Below are positions 44,971-58,579 of a stretch of DNA of 64,000 bases, piece after piece (the first letter of the stretch is position 1; each line of letters opens with the position of its first letter). This DNA comes from Streptococcus sanguinis SK49. Lineage in GTDB: Bacteria; Bacillota; Bacilli; Lactobacillales; Streptococcaceae. Under the pieces are notes generated by a model. It searched no databases. It had not been told where the DNA came from and saw nothing but the letters and a program-made list of their open reading frames with translations. Where the stretch lies: positions 792,798 to 856,797 of the forward strand of contig NZ_GL890985.1 in the NCBI RefSeq assembly GCF_000212815.1, in the 5' to 3' direction. The translations under genes and the position numbers were made by a program.

Positions 44971-46099
44971 TAAATACTCAGCAATTTTAGGAAATACAGT
45001 CGGCTTCCATGATATGTCAACTCTGACAAATCATCGTCCAGTAGCCAGCTTGCCATTCGGTGGGAAATACCGCTTGATTGACTTCCCGCTTTCAAGTCTT
45101 GCCAATGCTGGTATCCGCAGTGTCTTTGGTATCTTCCAGCAGGACAATATCAGCTCTGTCTTTGACCATATTCGTTCGGGTCGTGAGTGGGGTCTGTCTA
45201 CCTTGCTTAGCCACTATTACCTAGGAATCTACAATACCCGTGTAGAAAGCTCTACAGTCGGTGAGGAATACTATAAGCAGCTTTTGACCTACCTCAAACG
45301 TTCTGGTTCCAACCAAACGGTCGCTCTTAACTGCGATGTCTTGGTTAATATTGACCTCAATCAAGTTTTCCACTTGCACAATACAACAGAGCAGCCGATT
45401 ACAGTTGTCTACAAGAAATTGCATAAGGAAAATATCTCGGATGTGAATGCTGTCCTAGATATTGACGAAACAGACCATGTCAGAGGGCATAAACTCTTTG
45501 ATGGTCGAGAAGATGCTGAGCTCTTCAATATGTCTACAGACATCTTTGTGGTAGATACTCCTTGGCTGATTGAAAAGCTAGAAGAAGAAACTAAGAAAGA
45601 GCATCCCCAAAAACTGCGTTATGTCCTGCGTGATTTAGCGACTCAGGAAGGGGCATTTGCTTACGAATATACAGGCTATCTGGCGAATATATATTCTGTA
45701 GAGACCTACTACAGATCCAATATCGATATGCTGGAAAGTAAGAAATTCTACTCTCTCTTCAGTCCGAACCAAAAGATTTACACCAAGGTTAAGAATGAAG
45801 AGCCAACTTACTATGCTGAGTCTTCAAAAGTATCTCGCTCCCAGTTTGCGTCAGGAAGCATTGTGGAAGGTGAAGTCATCAATTCTGTGATTTCACGGAA
45901 TACCAAGATTAAGACTGGAAGCAGTGTCAAACACAGTGTTCTCTTCCCTCGAGTGAAAGTTGGAGAAAATGCAACTGTCGAGTACGCGATTGTGGACAAG
46001 GGTGTTGAAATTGGCGAAGGAGTGGTGATTCGCGGAACTGCAGAAGACCCAATCGTAGTCAAGAAGGGCCAAAAAGTTACAGAGGACATAATTCGATGA
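44960..46099 (+). CDS. glgD: glucose-1-phosphate adenylyltransferase, GlgD regulatory subunit
   Basis: A GlgC paralogue of 379 residues that pairs with GlgC in Firmicutes. The start at 44960 ([12 protein letters not shown]) overlaps glgC by 11 bp and aligns with known GlgD. The Gly-rich pyrophosphorylase loop is replaced by [11 protein letters not shown], and catalytic residues are missing, so its role is regulatory. It overlaps glgA by 4 bp (ATGA). Confidence 0.95.
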   Translation: MKIDKYSAILGNTVGFHDMSTLTNHRPVASLPFGGKYRLIDFPLSSLANAGIRSVFGIFQQDNISSVFDHIRSGREWGLSTLLSHYYLGIYNTRVESSTVGEEYYKQLLTYLKRSGSNQTVALNCDVLVNIDLNQVFHLHNTTEQPITVVYKKLHKENISDVNAVLDIDETDHVRGHKLFDGREDAELFNMSTDIFVVDTPWLIEKLEEETKKEHPQKLRYVLRDLATQEGAFAYEYTGYLANIYSVETYYRSNIDMLESKKFYSLFSPNQKIYTKVKNEEPTYYAESSKVSRSQFASGSIVEGEVINSVISRNTKIKTGSSVKHSVLFPRVKVGENATVEYAIVDKGVEIGEGVVIRGTAEDPIVVKKGQKVTEDIIR

Positions 46100-47526
46100 A
46101 GATTTTATTTGCAGCAGCAGAAGGAGCCCCATTTTCTAAGACAGGTGGTTTGGGAGACGTTATCGGCGCTCTCCCCAAATCACTGGTCAAGGCTGGCCAT
46201 GAAGTTGGTGTCATTCTGCCATACTATGACATGACTGATGCCAAATTTGGCGACCAGGTGGAAGACCTTTTCTATTTTGAAGTCAGCGTTGGCTGGCGCC
46301 GCCAGTATGTTGGGGTCAAGCGCCTGGTCTTGAACGGTGTGTCCTTCTATTTTATTGACAACCAGCATTATTTCTTCCGCGGCCATGTTTACGGGGACTT
46401 TGATGACGGTGAGCGCTTTGCATACTTCCAGTTAGCAGCAGTAGAGCTGATGGAGCGGATTGATTTCATTCCAGATGTTCTGCATGTTCACGATTATCAT
46501 ACAGCTATGATTCCTTTCTTGGTTAAGGAAAAATACCATTGGATTCAAGCATATCAGAATATCAAAACCGTCTTGACCATTCATAATTTGGAATTCCAAG
46601 GTCAATTCCCTGACAGCATGCTTTGGGAACTGTTTGGAGTAGGCTATGAGCGCTATGCAGACGGAACTCTGCGTTGGAATGACTGTCTCAACTGGATGAA
46701 GGCGGGCATTCTCTATGCGGACCGAGTGACAACTGTATCGCCAAGCTATGCAGGTGAAATCCGTACACCAGAATTTGGCTGTAATTTGGATCAAATTCTG
46801 CGGATGGAGTCCGGTAAGCTGGTCGGAATTGTCAACGGTATAGATACAGATATCTATAATCCAGAAACGGATCCGCTATTAGCCCATCACTTTGACAAAT
46901 CTGACTTATCTGGTAAACTAGAAAACAAGCGGGCTTTGCAAGAACGGGTTGGTCTGCCTGTGCGTGATGATGTGCCAGTGGTTGGGATTGTTTCCCGTCT
47001 GACCCGTCAGAAAGGCTTTGACATGGTAGTGGAAGAGCTGCACAATCTCCTCCAAGAAGATGTGCAGATTATCCTCTTGGGAACAGGCGATCCAGCTTTT
47101 GAGCAGGCTTTCGCTTGGTTTGGTCATGCCTATCCTGATAAGCTTTCAGCCAACATCCTCTTTGATGTGACCTTGGCTCAGGAGATTTACGCTGCCAGCG
47201 ATATTTTCCTCATGCCAAGCCGCTTCGAGCCTTGTGGCCTGTCACAAATGATGGCTATGCGCTATGGAACCCTGCCTTTGGTGCATGAAGTGGGTGGTCT
47301 GCGTGATACCGTAGAGCCTTACAATGTCTATACAGGACAGGGAACTGGCTTTAGCTTCAATAACTTTTCTGGCTACTGGCTGACTTGGACCTTCAAGGAG
47401 GCACTCAAGCTCTATGCCGATGACAAGGAAGCTTGGAAATCTCTGCAAGAGCAGGCGATGGAGAGAGACTTCTCTTGGGATACAGCCAGCAAGGCATACA
47501 GTGATTTATATCAATCACTTCTATAA
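46096..47526 (+). CDS. glgA: glycogen synthase
   Basis: GlgA extends alpha-1,4-glucan chains from ADP-glucose. The 476-residue GT5 enzyme has the [14 protein letters not shown] donor-binding loop near residue 15, HVHDYHTA near 130 and [17 protein letters not shown] near 376. It overlaps glgD by 4 bp, and a strong hairpin lies between it and glgP. Confidence 0.97.
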   Translation: MKILFAAAEGAPFSKTGGLGDVIGALPKSLVKAGHEVGVILPYYDMTDAKFGDQVEDLFYFEVSVGWRRQYVGVKRLVLNGVSFYFIDNQHYFFRGHVYGDFDDGERFAYFQLAAVELMERIDFIPDVLHVHDYHTAMIPFLVKEKYHWIQAYQNIKTVLTIHNLEFQGQFPDSMLWELFGVGYERYADGTLRWNDCLNWMKAGILYADRVTTVSPSYAGEIRTPEFGCNLDQILRMESGKLVGIVNGIDTDIYNPETDPLLAHHFDKSDLSGKLENKRALQERVGLPVRDDVPVVGIVSRLTRQKGFDMVVEELHNLLQEDVQIILLGTGDPAFEQAFAWFGHAYPDKLSANILFDVTLAQEIYAASDIFLMPSRFEPCGLSQMMAMRYGTLPLVHEVGGLRDTVEPYNVYTGQGTGFSFNNFSGYWLTWTFKEALKLYADDKEAWKSLQEQAMERDFSWDTASKAYSDLYQSLL

Positions 47527-47550
47527 CATTTACTTTGGAATCAGTATAAA

Positions 47551-47585
47551 AAATCCTCTCTTGTCCATGGGACAAGGGAGGATTT
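47551..47585 (+). other. 16-bp hairpin between glgA and glgP
   Basis: AAATCCTCTCTTGTCC (47551-47566) pairs with the sequence at 47570-47585 with one G-U pair and a 3-nt loop. No T-run follows, so it may stabilise the upstream mRNA or partly attenuate glgP. Confidence 0.6.
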
Positions 47586-47738
47586 CCGTGAGAATTACAT
47601 TTTTATATATTATCATACTGTGTTGGAGCACTGTTTTTAGCTTGTGGCTGAAGTGAGCGATTCCCATCTTGATTGAAAAAAGTATTTCTACGTTTAAATC
47701 TGCTTCCCGCTATTAAGAAAGGGAGATAACCATCCACT

Positions 47739-50135
47739 ATGGAACTAACAAAAGAACGTTTTATTCGAGATTTTAAGGATATTCTACATGAAAGACAGCT
47801 GATTAAGGTTGCCGATGCGACTTCAGTGGAGCTTTTTCAGGCTTTAGCCAGCACTGTCCGCAAGTATATCACGCCCCTGTGGCTAGAGCGCCGCAATCAG
47901 TTGATTGAGCAGCAGCAAAAGACAGCTTATTACTTTTCTATCGAGTTTCTTCCAGGACGCATGCTGGAAACAAATCTGCTCAACTTAGGTATCCTTGATA
48001 CGGTTAAGGAAGGCTTTGCCGATTTGGGCGTTGACTTTGAAGATGTCAAGAATGCTGAGTATGACATGGCCTTGGGCAATGGCGGTCTGGGTCGCTTGGC
48101 GGCTGCCTTCATGGACTCGCTGGCAACCACTGGCTATCCAGGATTTGGAAATGGGATTCGCTATCGCTATGGCCTCTTTAAGCAACGCATCGTAGATGGC
48201 TATCAGGTAGAAATTCCTGATGCTTGGTTTGGCAGTCTGGGCAATGTCTGGGAGACCCGTAAGGACCATGATATTGTCGATGTTAAAATCTTTGGAAATG
48301 TTTCCCTCCATGCTAATGAAAAGGGCCGGATTGTGCCACTTTATGAGAATTCCAAAACCTTGCGGGCCGTTCCTTACGATGTGCCGCAGATTGGCTTTGG
48401 CAATGATAATGTCAATAATCTCCGGCTTTGGGATGTTGAAATTCCAGAGGAGCATGAACTGGACTATCCGACCATTGAGGCTCGTCGTCGGGTGCAAGAC
48501 ATCACTGCCATTCTCTATCCAGACGACTCTAGCTACGAAGGAAAAGAGCTGCGCCTGATCCAGGAATACTTCATGACCAGTGCAGGTCTGCAGACCATTA
48601 TCAAATCCTACCTCAAGCAAGGTCGTCCGCTCAAAGATATTCATGAGAAGGTCTCTGTCCATATTAACGATACTCACCCAGCTGTTGCACCGGCTGAGTT
48701 TATGCGTCTCTTGGTGGATGAGTACGACCTGGAATGGGCAGATGCTTGGAATGCTACGGTTAAAACCATGAGCTACACCAACCATACCATTCTGTCTGAG
48801 GCCTTGGAAAAATGGGATGCAGAGCTTTTTAAGAATGTCCTGCCGCGGGTTTATCAGATTATCCTTGAAATCGACAACCGCTATGTAGCTGAAATGGCTG
48901 GGCGTGGCCTTGATCCGCAAGTCATCGAAAACACTCGGATTGTCAAAGATAATCAAATCCACATGGCTCACTTGGCTATCATCGGTGGTCATTCAATCAA
49001 TGGTGTTGCTAAACTCCACACCGAATTGCTCAAAGAAGATACTTTGCGTGATTTCTACAGCATTTATCCAGAGAAGTTTAATAACAAGACCAACGGGATT
49101 ATCCAGCGCCGCTGGCTGCAAATTGCTGACCAGCCTCTGTCAGCTGAGATTGATAAGCTGATTGGTAAGGGCTGGAGAAGTGATATCCATGAGCTGCGTA
49201 AGCTTTTGGAATTCAAGGATGATCAGCAAGTGCTGGGCGATTTTTATCGAGTGAAGCAAGAAGCCAAGGCTCGTCTGGCTGACTTCATCAAGGAATCAAC
49301 AGGAGTAGAAGTTTCTACAGAAGCCATCTTTGATGTCCAGGTGAAACGCCTCCACGCCTACAAGCGTCAGCTACTCAACCTGCTTCATATCATCAAGCTC
49401 TACTGGGACCTCAAGGACAATCCTGACAAGGATATGGTGCCACGCGTCTTTATCTTCGGTGCCAAGGCTGCTCCAGGCTACCACTTTGCCAAGTCGGTCA
49501 TTAAGCTGATCAATGAAGTAGCCAATCTGGTCAACAAGGATGAAAGCCTGCAAGGCAAACTCAAGGTTGTCTTCCTAGAAAACTACCGTGTCAGCCTAGC
49601 TGAGCTCATCATTCCTGCGGCAGATGTATCAGAGCAGATTTCTCTGGCTTCCAAGGAAGCTTCTGGTACTTCCAATATGAAGTTTATGATGACAGGTGCC
49701 ATTACCCTGGCTACACTGGACGGAGCCAATATCGAAATCAAGGACGAGGTCGGTGACGACAATATTGTCATCTTTGGGATGGACAAGGACCAAGTTTACG
49801 AGCACTATGCCCGCCACGATTACTACTCACGCGGTGTCTATGAAAGCAATCCAGATATTCGCCGAGTGGTCGATACCTTTGTCAACGGCACCATTCCAAA
49901 CGTCCGTGAAGAAGGATCTGAAATCTACGAAGCCCTCATTACCCACAATGACGAATACTTCCTCTTGGAAGACTTTCATGCCTATGTAGAAGCTCAAGAG
50001 AAGATTGATGCCCTCTATCGTGACAAAGAAAAATGGGCCCGCATGAGCTTGATTAATATCGCTACATCTGATAAGTTTACCTCAGATGATACCATTGAGC
50101 AATATGCCAAGGAAATCTGGAACTTAGAGAAATAA
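47739..50135 (+). CDS. glgP: glycogen/maltodextrin phosphorylase
   Basis: GlgP releases glucose-1-phosphate from the non-reducing ends of glycogen. The 798-residue GT35 protein has the EASGTSNMKFMMTGA segment with the PLP-binding Lys648 and the GNGGLGRLAAAF loop near residue 113. It is the last glg gene, 212 bp after glgA, giving the operon both synthesis and breakdown. AAAGGGAG lies upstream. Confidence 0.97.
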   Translation: MELTKERFIRDFKDILHERQLIKVADATSVELFQALASTVRKYITPLWLERRNQLIEQQQKTAYYFSIEFLPGRMLETNLLNLGILDTVKEGFADLGVDFEDVKNAEYDMALGNGGLGRLAAAFMDSLATTGYPGFGNGIRYRYGLFKQRIVDGYQVEIPDAWFGSLGNVWETRKDHDIVDVKIFGNVSLHANEKGRIVPLYENSKTLRAVPYDVPQIGFGNDNVNNLRLWDVEIPEEHELDYPTIEARRRVQDITAILYPDDSSYEGKELRLIQEYFMTSAGLQTIIKSYLKQGRPLKDIHEKVSVHINDTHPAVAPAEFMRLLVDEYDLEWADAWNATVKTMSYTNHTILSEALEKWDAELFKNVLPRVYQIILEIDNRYVAEMAGRGLDPQVIENTRIVKDNQIHMAHLAIIGGHSINGVAKLHTELLKEDTLRDFYSIYPEKFNNKTNGIIQRRWLQIADQPLSAEIDKLIGKGWRSDIHELRKLLEFKDDQQVLGDFYRVKQEAKARLADFIKESTGVEVSTEAIFDVQVKRLHAYKRQLLNLLHIIKLYWDLKDNPDKDMVPRVFIFGAKAAPGYHFAKSVIKLINEVANLVNKDESLQGKLKVVFLENYRVSLAELIIPAADVSEQISLASKEASGTSNMKFMMTGAITLATLDGANIEIKDEVGDDNIVIFGMDKDQVYEHYARHDYYSRGVYESNPDIRRVVDTFVNGTIPNVREEGSEIYEALITHNDEYFLLEDFHAYVEAQEKIDALYRDKEKWARMSLINIATSDKFTSDDTIEQYAKEIWNLEK

Positions 50136-50158
50136 TACTCCTGAGAAAACATGAACAA

Positions 50159-50192
50159 TAAGAGATTGGGGTCTGGGCCTCAGTCTCTTTTG
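50159..50192 (+). terminator. glgP terminator
   Basis: AAGAGATTGGGG pairs with CCTCAGTCTCTT using two G-U pairs, and TTTT follows. Confidence 0.65.
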
Positions 50193-50277
50193 CTACCCAT
50201 CTACCATCTTGTCTAGAAATATGCTATAGTAGAGAAAGTATGAGAATCCAACTTTTAGAAAAGCAGGGTAAGAAAGC

Positions 50278-50778
50278 ATGAAAGACTACACGATTTTTTA
50301 TCAACAATTAACGGCTCCTTTTCGCAGTCGCCCTCAGTGGCTGAAAGGGCTGGTTTACTTCAATAGGGGAATGACCCTCTTCATACCTATTGTTTATGGT
50401 CTCGTTCTAATCAGTGCCTTTCTGACGGAAGACTGGAAAGGGCTGCTTACTTTTTTCGTCTTACCAGCTATCGGATTTGGTCTGTTGTCAGCTATTCGTA
50501 AATGGCTGAATCAGCCACGACCTTACGAAAAATGGGCTATTCAACCCTTGTTGGCCAAGGATACATCAGGTAAATCCATGCCCAGCCGCCATGTCTTTTC
50601 GGCGACATTGATTTCCATGTGCTTGCTCTACTTTTTCTGGCTTCCGGGGCTTATCTGCCTCTTGCTTTCAGCAGGACTGGCCGCAGTGCGCGTGATTGGC
50701 GGCGTGCACTATCCAAAGGATGTGCTGGTCGGTTATCTTTGCGGCATTTGCTGGGGAGCTTTACTTTTTTTATTATAA
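50278..50778 (+). CDS. PAP2-family membrane phosphatase
   Basis: A 166-residue membrane protein with the three-part lipid phosphatase signature: KWLNQPRP near residue 75, PSRH near 101 (PSGH in most members) and GGVHYPKDV near 141. Five hydrophobic segments fit the type 2 phosphatidic acid phosphatase or undecaprenyl pyrophosphate phosphatase fold. The substrate could be undecaprenyl pyrophosphate or phosphatidate-like lipids; sequence alone does not decide. It stands alone before manA. Confidence 0.85.
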   Translation: MKDYTIFYQQLTAPFRSRPQWLKGLVYFNRGMTLFIPIVYGLVLISAFLTEDWKGLLTFFVLPAIGFGLLSAIRKWLNQPRPYEKWAIQPLLAKDTSGKSMPSRHVFSATLISMCLLYFFWLPGLICLLLSAGLAAVRVIGGVHYPKDVLVGYLCGICWGALLFLL

Positions 50779-50902
50779 AGGACCTGTTTTCAGCAGTGAG
50801 TAGACAAAGTGCCCATGCTATATTATAATGTAAGCAGTAACAACCGTTTCGACACCAAGGGCTATTCCTTGCTGGATGTTAAAAATATTTAAGGAGTCTA
50901 CT

Positions 50903-51844
50903 ATGTCAGAACCATTATTTCTACAGTCTGTGATGCAGGAGAAGATTTGGGGCGGTACCAAGCTGCGCGATGTCTTTGGATATGAGATTCCCAGCGACCA
51001 TGTAGGGGAGTACTGGGCTATCTCGGCTCATCCTAATGGTGTATCAACCGTCAAGAACGGACGCTTTGCAGGCCAGAAGTTAGATGTTCTCTATGCCAAG
51101 CACCGTGAGCTTTTTGGCAATCGCCCAGAGCCTGTCTTTCCACTTTTGACGAAGATTTTAGATGCTAATGACTGGCTCAGTGTTCAGGTCCATCCTGATG
51201 ATGCCTATGGACTAGAGCACGAAGGGGAGCTTGGTAAGACTGAATGCTGGTATGTCATTGCTGCAGACGAAGGAGCAGAGATTATTTATGGTCACAATGC
51301 CAAGAGCAAGGAAGAGCTGCGCCAGCAGATTGAGAGCAAGGATTGGGACCATCTTCTGACCAAAATCCCAGTCAAGGCTGGTGACTTCTTCTATGTACCA
51401 AGTGGCACCATGCATGCCATTGGTTCGGGGATTTTGATTTTAGAGACTCAGCAGTCCAGTGATACAACCTACCGTGTCTATGACTTTGATCGTAAGGATG
51501 ATGCTGGCAATCTTCGTGAACTGCATTTGGAGCAGTCGATTGATGTTTTAACTATCGGTGAGCCAGCCAATAGCCGTCCTGTTACCATTCAGGCAGATAG
51601 TTTGACTTCTACTCTTTTGGTGGCCAATGACTTCTTTGCTGTTTATAAGTGGGATATCGCTGGTTCGGTTAATTTTAAAAAGACAGCAGACTATAGCTTG
51701 GTCAGTGTCTTGGAAGGTGTCGGTGAGCTAGAAGTTGGTGGTGCAGTTTATCCTCTTGAAAAAGGGGAGCATTTCATCCTGCCTAGCGATGTCAAAGAAT
51801 GGACCTTGTCTGGGGATTTGCAGCTGATTGTCAGCCATCCATAA
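50903..51844 (+). CDS. manA: mannose-6-phosphate isomerase, class I
   Basis: It interconverts mannose-6-phosphate and fructose-6-phosphate. The start at 50903 has AAGGAG upstream and gives 313 residues (MSEPLFLQSVMQEKIWGG). Zinc ligands sit in VQVHPDD near residue 96, KTECWYV near 113 and PSGTMHAIG near 168. The frame open to 50876 would cover the ribosome binding site and is rejected. Confidence 0.96.
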   Translation: MSEPLFLQSVMQEKIWGGTKLRDVFGYEIPSDHVGEYWAISAHPNGVSTVKNGRFAGQKLDVLYAKHRELFGNRPEPVFPLLTKILDANDWLSVQVHPDDAYGLEHEGELGKTECWYVIAADEGAEIIYGHNAKSKEELRQQIESKDWDHLLTKIPVKAGDFFYVPSGTMHAIGSGILILETQQSSDTTYRVYDFDRKDDAGNLRELHLEQSIDVLTIGEPANSRPVTIQADSLTSTLLVANDFFAVYKWDIAGSVNFKKTADYSLVSVLEGVGELEVGGAVYPLEKGEHFILPSDVKEWTLSGDLQLIVSHP

Positions 51845-51857
51845 TCATAGAAAAATC

Positions 51858-51887
51858 AAGAGCAAATAATCACTTTGCTCTTTTTTC
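51858..51887 (+). terminator. manA terminator
   Basis: AAGAGCAAA (51858-51866) pairs with TTTGCTCTT (51874-51882), followed by a T run. Confidence 0.92.
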
Positions 51888-52014
51888 TTTAAAAAACATA
51901 TGAAATAAGTGAAATTTTAATCACTTTCTTCTTATTTATATAGCAGAATAGTTTGTATATCAACAATAATTCAATTGTTTTGACAGGAAAATTTATAAAT
52001 CAAAAGAATGAAAC

Positions 52015-52071
52015 AAAAAACGCTTACAATGGTGGCAAAAGATTGACTATTCGATATTTTAGGAGTAAACT
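52015..52071 (+). promoter_or_regulatory. atp operon promoter with upstream cre-like site
   Basis: TTGACT (52043-52048), 17-bp spacer, TAAACT (52066-52071). AAAAAACGCTTACA at 52015-52028 matches the cre consensus at 12 of 14 and shares its AACGCTTACA core with the glgB site. Its upstream position would suit activation or weak control. Confidence 0.6.
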
Positions 52072-52108
52072 AAGGAAGTAAATTTTAAAATATAAAGGAG
52101 AAGTCATC

Positions 52109-52309
52109 ATGAATTTAACATATTTAGGACTTTGTTTGGCCTGCTTGGGCGTATCAATTGCTGAAGGTATGATTATGAGCAATCTATTTAAGGCAGCAGC
52201 TCGTCAGCCAGAAATTATCGGTCAATTACGAAGCCTCCTAATCTTGGGAGTAGCCTTTGTTGAAGGTACTTTCTTTGTAACGCTGGCTATGTCCTTTGTT
52301 ATCAAATAA
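52109..52309 (+). CDS. atpE: F-type ATPase c subunit
   Basis: The 66-residue c subunit forms the rotor ring in the membrane. Two helices flank the polar ARQP loop (residues 31-34); the proton-binding carboxylate is Glu52 in VAFVEGTFF. Glu19 in the first helix is also seen in other streptococcal c subunits. It is first in the operon, before the a subunit, the order typical of streptococci. AAAGGAGAAG precedes the ATG. Confidence 0.95.
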   Translation: MNLTYLGLCLACLGVSIAEGMIMSNLFKAAARQPEIIGQLRSLLILGVAFVEGTFFVTLAMSFVIK

Positions 52310-52344
52310 GAAAGGATTCTCTTTAGAAAAGGGGGTGTCATCTG

Positions 52345-53061
52345 TTGGAAGAAAGTATCAATCCAACTATCAATATAGGTCCTGTGACCTTTGATTTGAC
52401 CCTGCTGGCCATGACTCTGCTGACGGTGTTTGTAACTTTTGGACTTGTTTATTGGGCAAGTCGAAAGATGACGATTAAGCCGTCAAGAAAGCAGAATGCT
52501 TTGGAATATATCTATGACTTTGTCATTGATTTTACCAAGGGAAACGTTGGCGAGCATTATATGAAGAATTACTCGCTTTTTCTATTCTCCCTCTTTCTTT
52601 TCGTAGCTGTGGCGAATAACTTGGGATTAATGGCTAAGGTTCAGACAACCAATGGTTTCAATCTCTGGACATCGCCGACAGCCAATCTCGCCTTTGACTT
52701 GGGCTTCTCTCTTTTAGTGACGGTATTCTGTCATGTAGAAGGAATCCGTCGTCAAGGTATAAAAGGATATCTAAAAGGTTTTGTGACTCCAGGTATCATG
52801 ACACCCATGAATATATTGGAAGAATTTACCAATTTTGCTTCGCTAGCCTTGCGGATTTATGGGAATATTTTTGCAGGTGAAGTATTGGCTGGTTTGCTCT
52901 TGACTTGGGCACATCAAGCAGCGTATTGGTATCCGATTGCCTTTATTATGAACATGGTTTGGACTGGTTTTTCCATCTTTATTTCCTGTATCCAAGCCTA
53001 TGTTTTTACCATGCTAACATCTATGTATCTTGGTAAAAAGATTAATGGTGAGGTAGAATAA
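52345..53061 (+). CDS. atpB: F-type ATPase a subunit
   Basis: The 238-residue a subunit forms the proton channel against the c ring. The conserved Arg lies in [15 protein letters not shown] near residue 172. It appears to start at TTG 52345 after AAAAGGGGGTG, and no ATG nearby fits better. It is 35 bp after atpE. Confidence 0.94.
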
Positions 53062-53079
53062 AAAGAAAGGATAGATAAA

Positions 53080-53574
53080 ATGAATATAACCGTAGGTGAA
53101 ATTATTGGCAACTTTATCCTGATTGCCGGCTCCTTTCTTCTTTTAGTATTTCTCATTAAGAAGTTTGCTTGGGGCAATATTATCGGGATTTTAGATCAGC
53201 GTGCTCAAAAGATTTCAGACGATATTGATGGTGCAGAAGCTGCCCGTCAGAAAGCTGAAGACTTGGCGCAAAAGCGTGAAGAATCCTTGGCAGGAAGCCG
53301 TGAAGAAGCTGCTACTATTGTTGAAACAGCTAAAGAAACAGCTGAGAAGAACAAGGCTGGAATCCTAGCTAATGCAGCAGAAGAAGCAGGGCGCTTGAAG
53401 GCTAAAGCCAATCAGGAAATTGCCCAAAATAAGGCAGAGGCTATGAGCAGCATCAAAGGAGAAGTGGCTGACTTGACAGTGGCTCTGGCTAGTAAGATTT
53501 TGAGCCAGGAACTGGATAAGGAAGCTCAGAGCGAGCTCATTGACCGCTATATCAAACAGTTAGGAGATGCCTGA
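53080..53574 (+). CDS. atpF: F-type ATPase b subunit
   Basis: The 164-residue b subunit is the peripheral stalk: one N-terminal membrane helix (about 10-28) followed by a long charged Ala-rich helix. AAAGGATAG precedes the ATG. Its TGA shares a base with the atpH ATG (TGATG). Confidence 0.95.
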   Translation: MNITVGEIIGNFILIAGSFLLLVFLIKKFAWGNIIGILDQRAQKISDDIDGAEAARQKAEDLAQKREESLAGSREEAATIVETAKETAEKNKAGILANAAEEAGRLKAKANQEIAQNKAEAMSSIKGEVADLTVALASKILSQELDKEAQSELIDRYIKQLGDA

Positions 53575-54110
53575 TGGATAAGAAGCAATATGCAATCATT
53601 GAGAAATATGCTTTGCCTTTTGTTCAGACGGTCTTTGAAAAAGGTCAGCAAGAAGATGTTTTTGAAAAACTGAGTCAGATTAAGGCTGTTTTCGCGGAGA
53701 CCGGCCTTGCTGACTTTTTGTCACATATCGGCATCAGTGACCACGAGAAAGAAAAGAGTCTGCGGCTCTTTCAAAACTCAGGCTCCCAGCTGCTTGATAA
53801 TCTGATTGAAATCGTCATTCTCAATCATCGTGAGGACCTCTTTTATGAGATTGTGCTGGAGAGTCAGCACCAGCTTGAAAAGATCAGCAATGAGTTTGAG
53901 GTGACGCTGCGCTCTGTTCAGCCTTTGACAGCCGGTCAGAAGGAAAAGATTCGACCGATTATTGAGCAGAAAATGGGCCTAAAAGTCCGCTCGCTCAAGG
54001 AAGAATTGGACAGCAGCTTGATTGGCGGCTTTGCCATCTCTGCCAATAACAAAACAATTGATGCAAGCATAAAACGTCAATTGCAAGTCGTAAAAGAAAA
54101 ATTGAAATAG
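53574..54110 (+). CDS. atpH: F-type ATPase delta subunit
   Basis: The 178-residue delta subunit joins the peripheral stalk to the top of the alpha/beta ring. The helical N-terminal domain and C-terminal SLIGGFAISANNKTIDASIK segment near residue 155 are typical. It overlaps atpF by one base and precedes atpA by 15 bp. Confidence 0.94.
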   Translation: MDKKQYAIIEKYALPFVQTVFEKGQQEDVFEKLSQIKAVFAETGLADFLSHIGISDHEKEKSLRLFQNSGSQLLDNLIEIVILNHREDLFYEIVLESQHQLEKISNEFEVTLRSVQPLTAGQKEKIRPIIEQKMGLKVRSLKEELDSSLIGGFAISANNKTIDASIKRQLQVVKEKLK

Positions 54111-54122
54111 AAAGTGGTGTGA

Positions 54123-55631
<1,509 letters not shown>

Positions 55632-55646
55632 GAATAGAGGTGTCAG

Positions 55647-56528
55647 ATGGCAGTTTCATTAAATGATATTAAAAATAAAATTGCATCCACGAAAAACACC
55701 AGTCAAATCACCAATGCCATGCAGATGGTTTCTGCTGCTAAGCTGGGAAAATCTGAGGAAGCAGCTAAGAATTTTCAGGTCTATGCCCAGAAAGTGCGTA
55801 AGTTAGTTACGGATATGCTGCATGGCCACGAGGCAGAAAATGCCCGTCATCACTCGATGTTAATCAGTCGGCCAGTTAAGAAATCAGCCTATATCGTCAT
55901 TACTTCTGACCGCGGGCTGGTAGGTGGCTACAATGCGACTATCCTTAAGGCTTTGATGGAGCTGAAAGCTGAGTACCATCCGACAGGAGAGGACTTTGAA
56001 GTCATCTGTATCGGAAGTGTTGGTGCTGATTTCTTCCGAGCTAGGGGCATTCAGCCGGTTTATGAGCTGCGTGGTCTAGCCGACCAGCCTAGCTTTGATG
56101 AGGTCCGTAAAATTATTAGCAAGACCATTGAGATGTATCAGAATGAGCTCTTTGATGAGCTCTATGTCTGCTATAACCACCATGTCAACAGTCTGACCAG
56201 TCAGATGCGGGTGGAGCAGATGCTGCCAATCATTGACTTGGATCCTAATGAAGCTGATGCAGATTATACGCTGAATCTGGAACTGGAGTCCAGTCGGGAT
56301 TCTATCTTGGACCAACTGCTACCCCAGTTTGCAGAGAGCATGATTTACGGTGCCATTATTGATGCCAAGACGGCTGAGAATGCTGCCGGTATGACTGCTA
56401 TGCAGACAGCGACAGACAATGCTAAAAAGGTTATCAGCGATTTGACTATTCAGTACAACCGCGCTCGGCAGGCTGCCATTACGCAGGAAATTACTGAAAT
56501 CGTGGCGGGTGCAAGTGCCCTGGAATAA
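55647..56528 (+). CDS. atpG: F-type ATPase gamma subunit
   Basis: The central shaft, 293 residues. The N-terminal helix [24 protein letters not shown] and the C-terminal [19 protein letters not shown] form the coiled-coil rotor. GAGGTGT precedes the ATG, and it starts 15 bp after atpA. Confidence 0.97.
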   Translation: MAVSLNDIKNKIASTKNTSQITNAMQMVSAAKLGKSEEAAKNFQVYAQKVRKLVTDMLHGHEAENARHHSMLISRPVKKSAYIVITSDRGLVGGYNATILKALMELKAEYHPTGEDFEVICIGSVGADFFRARGIQPVYELRGLADQPSFDEVRKIISKTIEMYQNELFDELYVCYNHHVNSLTSQMRVEQMLPIIDLDPNEADADYTLNLELESSRDSILDQLLPQFAESMIYGAIIDAKTAENAAGMTAMQTATDNAKKVISDLTIQYNRARQAAITQEITEIVAGASALE

Positions 56529-56545
56529 GGCCACAAATGAATTAG

Positions 56546-57973
<1,428 letters not shown>

Positions 57974-57983
57974 GAGGTGAATG

Positions 57984-58403
57984 ATGGCTCAAATGACAGT
58001 ACAAATCGTGACACCGGATGGTCTTATTTATGATCACCATGCTGCATTTGTTTCCGTAAAGACCATTGATGGCGAGCTGGGGATTTTGCCCCGCCACATC
58101 AATACCATCGCTGTTTTAGAAGTGGATCAGGTTAAGGTGCGCCGGGTTGATGATGACAAGCATATCGACTGGATTGCGGTCAACGGCGGAATCATTGAAA
58201 TTGCAGATAATGTCATTACCATTGTGGCAGACTCAGCTGAGCGTGAGCGAGATATCGACATTAGTCGGGCTGAGCGAGCTAAGCTCCGAGCTGAGCAAGA
58301 AATCGAAGAAGCACATGATAAGCATTTGATTGATCAAGAACGCCGGGCTAAGATCGCCCTGCAGCGGGCAATCAACCGGATCAATGTCGGAACAAGATTA
58401 TAA
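57984..58403 (+). CDS. atpC: F-type ATPase epsilon subunit
   Basis: The inhibitory rotor subunit, 139 residues from the second of two adjacent ATG codons; the first (57981) is too close to the AGAGGTG site. A beta-sandwich ([11 protein letters not shown] near residue 34) is followed by a two-helix C-terminal domain rich in Arg and Glu. It is the last gene of atpEBFHAGDC. Confidence 0.95.
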   Translation: MAQMTVQIVTPDGLIYDHHAAFVSVKTIDGELGILPRHINTIAVLEVDQVKVRRVDDDKHIDWIAVNGGIIEIADNVITIVADSAERERDIDISRAERAKLRAEQEIEEAHDKHLIDQERRAKIALQRAINRINVGTRL

Positions 58404-58481
58404 GAAGCTATTTTGTCTAGATTGATGGAAGTCATCTTTCATCTGACGAGATTTGGTTTCTTGAATACAAACTGAATACGC

Positions 58482-58515
58482 AAAACTGAGGCAGGTCTGT
58501 CTCAGTTTTCTTTTC
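58482..58515 (+). terminator. atp operon terminator
   Basis: AAAACTGAG (58482-58490) pairs with CTCAGTTTT (58501-58509), followed by CTTTT. Confidence 0.92.
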
Positions 58516-58563
58516 CAAAGAAAAAGGGCAGGACTGTTTAGTTCGTCTCTTATTCGGGTCTTG

Positions 58564-58572
58564 TGGTATAAT
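58564..58572 (+). promoter_or_regulatory. extended -10 promoter of the DUF1146 gene
   Basis: TGG-TATAAT ends 7 nt before the ATG at 58580, predicting an mRNA with a leader of 0-1 nt. Confidence 0.65.
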
Positions 58573-58579
58573 AAAAGTT

